Positions 44,548 through 52,353 of a DNA stretch of 64,000 nucleotides are shown one piece after another. Location: positions 1 to 64,000 of the forward strand of contig NZ_JAJHNP010000022.1 of NCBI RefSeq assembly GCF_020819595.1, given 5' to 3'. The position numbers were made by a program, and so were the translations under genes. The DNA comes from Streptomyces barringtoniae. GTDB taxonomy: Bacteria > Actinomycetota > Actinomycetes > Streptomycetales > Streptomycetaceae. Within the stretch, counting starts at the first letter, position 1. Every line of letters starts with the position of its first letter. The notes below the pieces were generated by a model that was not told the DNA's origin, did not search any database, and saw only the letters and a list, made by a program, of their open reading frames with translations.

Positions 44548-44677
44548 GGTTCCTCGGCTGCGGCCCGCACCGTCGGTCCGGTTCTCTCGACCGTGCCACT
44601 GAGCCCAAGCCGTCGACCGTGTTCGACGGTCCGGGCTCGCGACCGTGCCGGCCGGTCCAGTTCCCCGACCGTGCGCC

Positions 44678-45316
44678 TCAGTCCAGGTCGTCGAACACGT
44701 CCGCGAAGTCCATGCCGGGGAGGGGCTGGAGTGCGGGGGACGTGACGCGCGTAGCGAAACCGTCCCGGCCGCACCCGGCATCGGGTTCGTGGACGCCGTC
44801 GTGGACCACCACCCAGACCGTCACCTCGCCGTGGACGTCGTCGCGGACGCCCCAGTCGTCGGCGAGCGCCGTGATGATGTTCAGCCCGCGGCCGCCGTGC
44901 GCGGTCACCGACGGGGTGGCCGGCACCGGGCGGGTCGGACCGCCGCCGTCCGTCACCTCGACGATGAGCCGGCCCCGCGCGTCGACCTGCCACGCGGCGC
45001 GCACGTCGCCGTCCCCGGCCAGCGCGTTGCCCAGGGGCCGCCCGTGTTTGCAGGCGTTGCTCAACAGTTCGGAAAGGATCAGTACGGCATCGTCGATGAC
45101 CGATTCGGACACGCCCCCGCTGCGCAACTGCGAACGCATCCGGTGCCTCGCCTTCCCCACGCCCGCAGGGCCATGGGGTACGGCCATGCTCGACGACGTG
45201 GGCACCTCCTGTGCCACCACCAACGCCACCCCCGAGACCTCCTTTGCCCCACGCCACGGTGTGGATGCCCCATTGGCCTGTACCGGAAACCGGCCAATCC
45301 TCTTCCGGTGACGCAT
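44678..45316 (-). CDS. RsbW-like ATP-binding protein
   Basis: A 212-residue GHKL ATPase. N box LSELLSNACKHG, G1 box DGGGP and G2 box GGRGLNII are intact. An N-terminal extension of about 55 residues precedes the domain and a short acidic tail ends FADVFDDLD. It is a probable anti-sigma/partner-switch kinase of the Streptomyces orphan type. The ATG at 45316 was chosen. Confidence 0.86.
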   Translation of the reverse strand: MRHRKRIGRFPVQANGASTPWRGAKEVSGVALVVAQEVPTSSSMAVPHGPAGVGKARHRMRSQLRSGGVSESVIDDAVLILSELLSNACKHGRPLGNALAGDGDVRAAWQVDARGRLIVEVTDGGGPTRPVPATPSVTAHGGRGLNIITALADDWGVRDDVHGEVTVWVVVHDGVHEPDAGCGRDGFATRVTSPALQPLPGMDFADVFDDLD

Positions 45317-45500
45317 TCGCAACGACCCTGCACGGAGCGAACGCGCCGGAGCACTCCCTGTGACGAAGACCTTTCCTCGGGTCGTTCGTATGGCTGGACT
45401 CCAGTGGCTGGATTTCAGTGGTGTGGCCGAGAGTGGAGGATTCCGGCAGTCGCAGGCGGGGTCAAGGGGGCGGACGGGGCTCCTTACCGGCCTTTTGAGT

Positions 45501-46331
45501 TCACGCGCGCCCCAGCTGTCGCAGGACCGCGTGCGGGCGGTTGGTGATGATGGCGTCGATGCCCAGCTCCACGCAGAGATCGACGTCCTCGGGCTCGTTC
45601 ACGGTCCACACGTGCACCCGGTGACCGGCGCCCTGCAGCCGCTCCACATAGGCGGGGTTGTTGCGCACGATGCGGATGGAGGGCCCCGCGATCCGCACGC
45701 CCGCGGGCAGCCGTCCGTCCCGCAGCCGAGGCGTGAGGAACTGCACCAGGTAGACCGTCGGCAGCGTCGGCGCGGCGGCACGCACGCGGTGCAGCGAACG
45801 CGCCGAGAAGCTCATGACCCGGACCTGGGACTCGGCCGCCGAGGCCGGCGCGTCCAGGCCGAACCGCTTCAGCAGCGTCAGCAGCCGCTCCTCGACCTGG
45901 CCGGCCCAGCGTGTGGGGTGCTTGGTCTCGATGGCGAGCTCCACCCGCCGCCCGGCGTCCGAGACCAGCTCCAGCAGCCGCTCCAGAGTGAGCACGGAGG
46001 TCTCCTCGCGGTCCTCCGGCCGGTGCTCCCAGTCGGGCTCCTCGTCCCGCCCGCGCCAGCTGTCGCGCGACTTCCAGGAGCCGAAGTCGAGCGCGGCGAG
46101 ATCGGCCAGTTCGAGCGCGGAGACGGCACCGCGGCCGTTGGAGGTACGGTTCACGCGCCGGTCGTGGACGCAGACCAGATGGCCGTCGGCGGTCAGCCGT
46201 ACATCGCACTCGAGGGCGTCGGCGCCGTCCTCGATCGCCTTCTTGTAGGCGGCCAGGGTGTGCTCGGGCGCGTCTTCGGAGGCGCCTCGGTGGGCGACGA
46301 CCTGGACGGAGCGCTGTAGTGCGTGGGTCAC
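45501..46331 (-). CDS. glycerophosphodiester phosphodiesterase
   Basis: A 276-residue GDPD-family TIM barrel with no signal peptide, so it is cytoplasmic. Catalytic and metal residues are VAHRGASEDAPEHT, ECDVRLTADGHLVCVHD, and ELAIETKH. It hydrolyses glycerophosphodiesters to glycerol-3-phosphate and an alcohol. It starts at the GTG at 46331 and is divergent from the HtrA gene. Confidence 0.93.
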   Translation of the reverse strand: MTHALQRSVQVVAHRGASEDAPEHTLAAYKKAIEDGADALECDVRLTADGHLVCVHDRRVNRTSNGRGAVSALELADLAALDFGSWKSRDSWRGRDEEPDWEHRPEDREETSVLTLERLLELVSDAGRRVELAIETKHPTRWAGQVEERLLTLLKRFGLDAPASAAESQVRVMSFSARSLHRVRAAAPTLPTVYLVQFLTPRLRDGRLPAGVRIAGPSIRIVRNNPAYVERLQGAGHRVHVWTVNEPEDVDLCVELGIDAIITNRPHAVLRQLGRA

Positions 46332-46590
46332 CGCGTCATGGTGCCACCGTCCGGGGGTGTGCGGTGCGGCCGGGGCGCACCCGGTGCCCGTTTATGTAAC
46401 TTTTGCCAGTAAGGCCCAATGTAAGGACTGGTCATGGACCCACAGCCACCGCTTATGGTGCTCTGACGGCTCGTGGGAAAAGCTGACTGCATACAAACGG
46501 CACAGTGAAGACTGACCACAGCACATGCACAGCTGCCGAGCGTGACCGAGTGCGACCGACAACAACAGCCGTGGACCGAGGAGAAGAGCT

Positions 46591-48138
46591 GTGAGCACCG
46601 AGAACGAGGGCAACGAGGTACCCCAGGCCCCGTCCGCACCTCCCGTGCCGGTGGCCTCTCCAGCCGCTTCCCCGCAGGGCACCGTCCCTGAGGGCAACGA
46701 GCCGACGGCCACCCTCCCGCCCGTCCCCCAGGACGCCCCGGCCGGCCCCGGAACCCAGCCGGGCCGGCCCGCCACCCCGTACGCCGCCGCCCCGCACGCG
46801 TCCGGCCCGCCCGCCCAGGGCCCGGCCCCCGACGGCTCCTGGCCGCCTCCGCCCCCGGCCAACCCGCCGTACGGCGAGGGCGCGCCCCATGGTGACGGCG
46901 CGTTCCACGGCGACGGCGGTGCCGGTGCCGCTGGCGGCTTCGGCGCCGGTGGTGCGGCTGGTCCGGGCGGCCCCGGCGGCTGGGGAGCGTCGTACCAGCA
47001 GCCCGCCCCCAAGCCGCGCAACGGACGCGGCGGCCTCGTCGCGGCGGTCCTGGTGGCCGCGCTGGTCGCGGGCGGCCTGGGCGGCGGCCTCGGCTACACC
47101 CTGGCCAAGAACGACGACAACAGCGGCTCCACCACCGTCTCCGCCTCCGACAGCAGCGCCGCGCAGGTCAAGCGCGCGCCCGGCACGATCGCCAACGTGG
47201 CCGCCAGGGCGCTGCCGAGCACGGTCACCATCGAGGCCGAGAGCACCAACGGCGAGGGCGGCACGGGTACCGGGTTCGTCTTCGACAAGCAGGGGCACAT
47301 CGTCACCAACAACCACGTGGTGGCGGACTCGCTGGACGGCGGCAAGCTGACCGCCACGTTCCCGAACGGCAGGAAGTACGACGCCGAGGTCGTCGGCCAC
47401 GCCCAGGGCTACGACGTGGCGGTCATCAAGCTCAAGAACCCCCCGTCCGACCTCAACCCCCTCCCCCTCGGCGACTCCGACAAGGTGGCCGTCGGCGACG
47501 AGACGATCGCCATCGGCGCCCCCTTCGGCCTGTCCAACACGGTGACGACCGGCATCATCAGCGCCAAGAACCGCCCGGTGGCCTCCAGCGACGGCAGCTC
47601 CACCAGCAAGGCGTCGTACATGAGCGCCCTGCAGACCGACGCCTCGATCAACCCGGGCAACTCCGGCGGCCCGCTGCTGGACGCCTCCGGCGCGGTCATC
47701 GGCATCAACTCGGCGATCCAGTCGAGCAGCAGCGGCGGCTTCGGCTCCGGCCAGTCCGGCTCGATCGGCCTGGGCTTCGCCATCCCGGTCAACCAGGCCA
47801 AGTACGTCGCCCAGCAGCTGATCAAGACCGGCAAGCCGGTGTACGCCAAGATCGGCGCCTCCGTCTCGCTGGAGGACTCCACCGCCGGCGCGAAGATCAC
47901 CGACCAGGGCGCGGCCGGCTCCGCCGCGGTCGAGTCGGGCGGTCCGGCCGACAAGGCGGGTCTCAAGCCCGGTGACGTCATCGTCAAGCTGGACGACATG
48001 GTGATCGACAGCGGCCCGACCCTGATCGGTGAGATCTGGACCCACAAGCCCGGCGACAAGGTCACGATCACCTACAAGCGCGGCGGCCAGGAGCACACGG
48101 TCGACCTGACCCTGGGCTCCCGGGCGGGCGACAACTGA
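46591..48138 (+). CDS. HtrA/DegP-type membrane-anchored serine protease with PDZ domain
   Basis: A 515-residue protein. The first 145 residues are cytoplasmic and Pro/Gly-rich. One membrane helix (about 150-172) anchors it. The trypsin-like domain has NNHVVAD (His), YDVAVIKL (Asp) and NPGNSGGPLL (Ser), followed by a PDZ domain (about 415-505, with the ligand loop near KPGDVIVKLDD). It degrades misfolded extracytoplasmic proteins. The GTG at 46591 follows GAGGAGAAG. The AT-richer 5' region (46390-46590) probably holds a stress-controlled promoter that I cannot assign. Confidence 0.94.
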   Translation: MSTENEGNEVPQAPSAPPVPVASPAASPQGTVPEGNEPTATLPPVPQDAPAGPGTQPGRPATPYAAAPHASGPPAQGPAPDGSWPPPPPANPPYGEGAPHGDGAFHGDGGAGAAGGFGAGGAAGPGGPGGWGASYQQPAPKPRNGRGGLVAAVLVAALVAGGLGGGLGYTLAKNDDNSGSTTVSASDSSAAQVKRAPGTIANVAARALPSTVTIEAESTNGEGGTGTGFVFDKQGHIVTNNHVVADSLDGGKLTATFPNGRKYDAEVVGHAQGYDVAVIKLKNPPSDLNPLPLGDSDKVAVGDETIAIGAPFGLSNTVTTGIISAKNRPVASSDGSSTSKASYMSALQTDASINPGNSGGPLLDASGAVIGINSAIQSSSSGGFGSGQSGSIGLGFAIPVNQAKYVAQQLIKTGKPVYAKIGASVSLEDSTAGAKITDQGAAGSAAVESGGPADKAGLKPGDVIVKLDDMVIDSGPTLIGEIWTHKPGDKVTITYKRGGQEHTVDLTLGSRAGDN

Positions 48139-48276
48139 CCCTGCGCCGCACGTGCGCCTGGGCTGCCCCACCGAGGAGCTTCTGTGACGGAGCTTCTTCG
48201 CGCGGCACAACCGGCCCACCACGGCCTGGCCCGGCCCGGTAATGTGTACCCGCGCCGCCGGACTCCGGCAGCGCGG

Positions 48277-48363
48277 GGAGGCGTGCCCGAGCGGCCGAAG
48301 GGAACGGTCTTGAAAACCGTCGTGGCAGCGATGTCACCGTGGGTTCAAATCCCACCGCCTCCG
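48277..48363 (+). tRNA. tRNA-Ser (anticodon UGA)
   Basis: An 87-nt class II tRNA. The acceptor stem GGAGGCG pairs with CGCCTCC, discriminator G. The anticodon loop CTTGAAA has TGA at 48311-48313, with a long variable arm and TTCAAAT T-loop. CCA is not encoded. Confidence 0.97.
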
Positions 48364-48405
48364 CACAGGTCATAGCCGGTACGGGTCGTGGCCGGTGCAG
48401 TCGAA

Positions 48406-48436
48406 AAGGGGTGCCTCTCGCAGAGAGGCACCCCTT
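48406..48436. terminator. strong terminator after tRNA-Ser(UGA)
   Basis: AAGGGGTGCCTCTC and GAGAGGCACCCCTT form a perfect 14-bp stem around a 3-base loop, 43 bp after the tRNA. It would terminate both the tRNA transcript and the convergent Prim-Pol gene. Confidence 0.85.
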
Positions 48437-48480
48437 CCGCATTCAGCCCGCCACCGTCGTCATGGGGCGCGCCACGGTCG

Positions 48481-49359
48481 TCACGGCCGGTGGCCCGTCA
48501 TCCGTGCCGCCGAGGCGATCGTCGCGCGGGCCTCGCGTTCGGACAGGCCGGTGCCCAGGGCGGCCTCGGTCAGGGGATCGGCCAGGGCGGGGCCGATGCC
48601 GTTCTCGTAGGCGCGGCAGGCCGCCCAGAAGAGGCGGGTGTTGCGCTGGCCCTCGTGCGCGGAGAGGACGAACTGGACCAGGCCGCGGCCGTGGTCGCCG
48701 GCGTCCGGAGGGTTCGGGTGCGGATGCGGGGGCCGGGGTGGCGGCACCAGCAGGCGCAGCAGGGACGGCGGGCAGGGCGCGGGGGTCAGGTGCGCGGTGC
48801 CGGGAGCGGTCGTGTACACGCCGTGGTCGGTGCGGGAGCCGGGGCCCACCAGGTAGCCACCGGCGCCTCGGATGTCGATGCCGGGGGCGAGGCGCCCGGC
48901 GGAGTTCGGTACGACGACGTCCGGCGGGCCGGTGAGCCACAGGTGGCGCCCGCCGCTCGGGGTGCGCACGACGACGGTCTCCGGAATGGTGAACAGATGG
49001 CGCAGGGCCAGTTCGCGCAGCGCGGTCGAGGAGTTCGTGCCGGACTTGGTGTCCAGGTCGACGCCGATCAGCTGGTACGGCGGAAGCCCGCAGGCGATGC
49101 CGTAGCCGGTCGCCCAGGGCGCCGCGGCGAACATCTCGCGGATGCGGACGGGGTCGGTCGAGGCGTCGTACACGCCGTGGCCGAAGCGGCCGCACTCGCC
49201 GTGGCAGCGGGGTCCGGCGGGGTCTGGGTCGTCGCGGTGGGGGGAGCGCAGGGCCGGCAGCTTCGTCCGGGACAGGGGGATGACGGACAGGCCGCGTTCG
49301 GCGGCTGACAGGGCGTGTGCGAGGGCCAGCGTCGTGGCCTGCCGGTCGGTGTAGGCCAT
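48481..49359 (-). CDS. bifunctional DNA primase/polymerase (Prim-Pol) domain protein
   Basis: A 292-residue protein with the Prim-Pol domain over residues 1-200. It has AERGLSVIPLSRTKLPAL, the Cys/His segment RCHGECGRFGHGVYDAS, the catalytic-type GVDLDTKSG, and TPSGGRHLW, then GIDIRGAGGYLVGPGS. A Pro/His-rich linker and a helical C-terminus resembling a PriCT-type tail (QRNTRLFWAACRAYENG) follow. No helicase is fused. Such domains replicate actinomycete integrative elements, but this copy stands alone next to a tRNA. The ATG at 49359 is the likely start; a longer form from 49458 is possible. Confidence 0.88.
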   Translation of the reverse strand: MAYTDRQATTLALAHALSAAERGLSVIPLSRTKLPALRSPHRDDPDPAGPRCHGECGRFGHGVYDASTDPVRIREMFAAAPWATGYGIACGLPPYQLIGVDLDTKSGTNSSTALRELALRHLFTIPETVVVRTPSGGRHLWLTGPPDVVVPNSAGRLAPGIDIRGAGGYLVGPGSRTDHGVYTTAPGTAHLTPAPCPPSLLRLLVPPPRPPHPHPNPPDAGDHGRGLVQFVLSAHEGQRNTRLFWAACRAYENGIGPALADPLTEAALGTGLSEREARATIASAARMTGHRP

Positions 49360-49718
49360 GCCTCCATGTTCGTACGTACGTTCGAAAAAGGGAAGGGGAG
49401 GCGGCCGCGGCGCGCCGGGGCCGGGGAAATTGGCCGGATGTGTGACGGAAAGATTCATCCCTTGTGCCGCTTGGCATGTGAAAGCCAGCGCCTGGTGGGT
49501 TACGTCACGAAAGATGGCGATAGGGGTTTATCGACTTGTCATCACGCTTGCGTGCGAATCGGGCTTTCGGGGTGGTTCGCCGGGGATTCGGTGGGCAACT
49601 CTGATCTCGCGACGTCGTCCACCACCGTCGGAGCGGTCGGCCAACTGCCCTGACACAAGCCGAACTTCACGCACTTCCGGCCCTAGGGCCGCACAGTTCT
49701 CGGTTCTGGAGGAACAAC
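49360..49718. other. divergent gap between Prim-Pol gene and secreted-protein gene
   Basis: No gene. A perfect CGTACGTACG palindrome at 49371-49380 lies 12 bp upstream of the Prim-Pol start and could be an operator. The rest is AT-richer promoter-like sequence for the small secreted protein. Confidence 0.5.
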
Positions 49719-50036
49719 ATGGCAAGCATCCGTACAGCCCGCGTTCTCGCCGCCGTCGCCGCGCTCCCGCTCGCAGCCGCTCTCTTCGGTGGCGTCGCGG
49801 CCGCGGACAACGGTGCGCTCGCGGACAACGGATCGAGCGCCAACACCGGTGTGGCGGGCATCATCGGCAGCGGAGTCGGCCACGACAACAACGGCAACTC
49901 CTCGACCACGCAGCAGAACGCGGTCGGCAACGGTGCCTCGACCCAGAGCAATACCGCCCAGGTCAACGGCTCTGCCTGGACGGCCGTCCAGCAGGGCAAC
50001 GAGAACGTGGCCATCCACTTCACCGACCTGTGGTGA
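49719..50036 (+). CDS. small Asn/Gly/Ser-rich secreted protein
   Basis: A 105-residue protein with a clear Sec signal peptide (cleavage after VAAA, about residue 28). The mature part is about 75 residues with many Asn, Gly, Ser and Gln, no Cys and short N-G repeats (QQNAVGNGAS, QSNTAQVNGS, VQQGNENVAI). It ends HFTDLW. The Q-x-N/G spacing loosely recalls curlin repeats, and small secreted proteins of this kind include rodlins. The ribosome binding site GGAGGAAC is strong. Function unknown. Confidence 0.85.
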   Translation: MASIRTARVLAAVAALPLAAALFGGVAAADNGALADNGSSANTGVAGIIGSGVGHDNNGNSSTTQQNAVGNGASTQSNTAQVNGSAWTAVQQGNENVAIHFTDLW

Positions 50037-50204
50037 GCCTCGGGCGAGGTCCCTCCCGGTGAGGGCCCTCGTGGGGTGTGCTCAGGGGTCGTAACACGTC
50101 TGCGCGGCGGTACTCCGGTGCCGCCGCGCAGGCGTTTTCCCGCGCCCTGTGCCGTTTGGTTCCGGGGGAGCGACGACCGCGACGACCTTGACACCCGACC
50201 GTAT

Positions 50205-50219
50205 CTGACGGACAGTCAG
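50205..50219. promoter_or_regulatory. inverted repeat upstream of steroid-type operon
   Basis: CTGAC-GGACA-GTCAG is a TetR-type dyad 41 bp before the first acyl-CoA dehydrogenase gene and just downstream of a TTGACA -35-like hexamer at 50188, so it is placed to block the promoter. Confidence 0.55.
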
Positions 50220-50259
50220 GAACCGTCCTGTCAGGTACGCGAGGCCGGGAGGGCCCGCC

Positions 50260-51420
50260 GTGCACCTCGCCCCCACCGAGCGGCAGCAGCGCCTGCGCGC
50301 CGAACTCCGCGCCTATTTCCGCACCGTGCTCCCGGACCCCCGCAAACACCGCGAACCGGCCGACGACCGCGCCCTGTTGCGCCGCATCGGCGCCGACGGC
50401 TGGCTGGGCCTCGGCTGGCCGGTCGAGTACGGCGGCCAGGGCCGCGGCGCGGACGAGCAGTTCGTCTTCTTCGACGAGGCGTACCGGGCCGGCGCCCCCG
50501 TCTCCATGGTCACGCTCAACACCGTGGGCCCCACCCTCATGAAGTACGGCAGCGAGCGGCAGAAGGCCCGCTTCCTGCCCCGCATCCTCAGCGGGGAGGC
50601 CGTCTTCGCGATCGGCTACACAGAGCCGTCCGCCGGCACCGACCTGGCCTCGCTGCGCACGCGTGCCGTGCGCGAGGGCGACGGCTGGCGGATCGACGGG
50701 CAGAAGGTCTTCACCTCGGGCGCCCAGCACGCCGACTGGATCTGGCTCGCCTGCCGCACCGACCCGGAGGCGCCCAGACACCGCGGCATCTCCGTCCTCG
50801 TCGTCCCGACCGACGCGCCGGGGTTCTCCTGGACGCCCATCGAGACGGTGGGCGGGCAGACGACGACGGCCACGTACTACGACGGCGTCCGCGTCCCGGG
50901 CGACAGCCTGGTCGGCGCCGAGAACGAGGGCTGGTCGCTGATCACCGGCCAGCTCAACCACGAGCGGGTCGCGCTCGCCGCTCTCGGCATGCAGGCGGAG
51001 GACTTCCTCGCCGCCGCGCTCACCGCCGCCCGTACACCCGATCCGGTGACGGGCGGGCGCCGCATTGACGAGCCGTGGGTGCGTTTTCGGGCGGCCGAAG
51101 CGCATGCCCGGCTGGCGGCATCGCGCCTGCTCAACTGGCGTTTGGTGGCGGATGTGGGGGCGGGGCGAGTGGCCCCCGGGGACGCGAGCGGGGTGAAGTT
51201 CGCGGGAACTGAATCGACTGTCGCGACGTATCGCATGTGTCAGGAGATCGCCGGGGAGGCGGGCCTGGTCCGCTCCGGTTCGCCGGGTGCCTTCGGGGAC
51301 GGCGAGCTGGAGCGGCTGAACAGGGCGGCGCAGATCAACACGTTCGGGGGCGGGGTGAGCGAGGTGCAGCGGGAGATCGTCGCGACGATGCGGCTCGGCA
51401 TGACGAGGGGGCGGCGATGA
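50260..51420 (+). CDS. acyl-CoA dehydrogenase (FadE29/ChsE2-like)
   Basis: A 386-residue FAD-dependent dehydrogenase. FAD/substrate motifs are FAIGYTEPSAGTDLASL and GQKVFTSGAQHADWIWLACR, very like mycobacterial FadE29 (ChsE2). That protein pairs with FadE28 in an alpha2-beta2 enzyme that desaturates the propionyl-CoA side chain of steroids. It starts at the GTG at 50260 behind GGGAGGG and overlaps the next gene by ATGA. It is the first of five coupled genes whose content matches the igr operon. Confidence 0.9.
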   Translation: MHLAPTERQQRLRAELRAYFRTVLPDPRKHREPADDRALLRRIGADGWLGLGWPVEYGGQGRGADEQFVFFDEAYRAGAPVSMVTLNTVGPTLMKYGSERQKARFLPRILSGEAVFAIGYTEPSAGTDLASLRTRAVREGDGWRIDGQKVFTSGAQHADWIWLACRTDPEAPRHRGISVLVVPTDAPGFSWTPIETVGGQTTTATYYDGVRVPGDSLVGAENEGWSLITGQLNHERVALAALGMQAEDFLAAALTAARTPDPVTGGRRIDEPWVRFRAAEAHARLAASRLLNWRLVADVGAGRVAPGDASGVKFAGTESTVATYRMCQEIAGEAGLVRSGSPGAFGDGELERLNRAAQINTFGGGVSEVQREIVATMRLGMTRGRR

Positions 51421-52352
51421 GCACGGCCGAGGTGGTCCCCGACCCGCTCGGCGCGCGGCTCAAGGCGTACGAGGGTCGGCCGGCCGCCGTCGCCGGGGTG
51501 GGCAAGGACCCGGTGAACGCGCCGATGATCCGGCACTGGTGCGAGGCCATGGGCGACACCAGCCCGGCCTACTCCGGCCCGGACGCCATCGCCCCGCCCA
51601 CCATGCTCCAGGCCTGGACGATGGGCGGCCTGTCCGGACACCAGGGCCGCACGGGTGCCTACGACGAGCTGCTGTCCCTCCTCGACGCCTCGGGCTGTAC
51701 GGCCGTGGTGGCCACCGACTGCGAGCAGGAGTATCTGCGGCCCCTGCGCCCGGGTGACCGGGTCGCGTTCGACTCGGTGATCGAGTCGGTCTCCGGCCGC
51801 AAGACGACGAAACTGGGCACCGGGTACTTCGTCACGACCCGCACGGACGTCCGGGTCGACGGCGACCTCGTGGGCACGCACCGCTTCCGCATCCTCAAGT
51901 ACGCCCCGGCCCGCCGGAAACCCCCGGCCCCGCGCCCCCGCCCGGTCGTGGGCCGGGACAACGCCGGGTTCTGGCAGGGCGTGACCGAGCACAGACTCCT
52001 CATCCAGCGCTGCACGGACTGCGGCACCCTGCGGCACCCCTGGCTGCCGGGCTGCAACGCGTGCGGCTGCCTGGACTGGGACACGCTCGAGTCGAGCGGC
52101 GAGGGGACGGTCTACTCGTACGTGGTGATGCACCACCCGCCCTTCCCGGCATTCGACCCTCCCTACGCGGTCGGCCTGGTCGAACTCGCCGAGGGCGTGC
52201 GGATGGTGGGCAACGTGACGGGGGTGCCGTACGACAAGGTGCGCATCGGGTTGCCCGTCCAGGTGGAGTTCCGTACCTACGAGGACGCGGAGGGCGCGCA
52301 GGTCCTCCCGGTCTTCCGGGTCGTCGACGGCCACGGCGAGGGCGGGGCCTGA
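51417..52352 (+). CDS. MaoC-DUF35 fusion protein (ChsH2-like)
   Basis: A 311-residue protein. An N-terminal MaoC/hot-dog domain (about 1-160, AMGDTSPAYSG, APPTMLQAWTMGG) is joined to a C-terminal DUF35 domain with a zinc ribbon (RCTDCGTLRHPWLPGCNACGC) and OB fold. In mycobacteria ChsH2 forms the steroid enoyl-CoA hydratase with ChsH1, and its DUF35 half binds the aldolase Ltp2. Both partners are encoded just downstream. The ATG at 51417 overlaps the previous stop. Confidence 0.92.
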   Translation: MSTAEVVPDPLGARLKAYEGRPAAVAGVGKDPVNAPMIRHWCEAMGDTSPAYSGPDAIAPPTMLQAWTMGGLSGHQGRTGAYDELLSLLDASGCTAVVATDCEQEYLRPLRPGDRVAFDSVIESVSGRKTTKLGTGYFVTTRTDVRVDGDLVGTHRFRILKYAPARRKPPAPRPRPVVGRDNAGFWQGVTEHRLLIQRCTDCGTLRHPWLPGCNACGCLDWDTLESSGEGTVYSYVVMHHPPFPAFDPPYAVGLVELAEGVRMVGNVTGVPYDKVRIGLPVQVEFRTYEDAEGAQVLPVFRVVDGHGEGGA

Positions 52353-52353
52353 C

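Larger units (their letters stand above)
43883..44677. other. 795-bp gap with DnaA boxes and degenerate repeats
   Basis: No gene that I can support. Two DnaA boxes occur at 43958 and 43999. From about 44150 to 44560 the sequence is a patchwork of degenerate direct repeats, described under repeats. Long open frames on both strands here reflect GC bias. Confidence 0.6.

Noticed and set aside
44074..45311. Overlapping plus-strand frames of 223 and 375 codons
   Set aside because: Ser/Pro/Arg-rich shadow sequence opposite the ATP-binding gene and repeats; no start signals.
46258..46515. Possible 85-codon gene between the GDPD and HtrA genes
   Set aside because: It begins inside the GDPD gene on the other strand and has no ribosome binding site or recognisable composition.
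48277..49359. An integrated AICE element at tRNA-Ser(UGA)
   Set aside because: No integrase, excisionase, transfer gene or duplicated tRNA end is visible; only the Prim-Pol gene is present.
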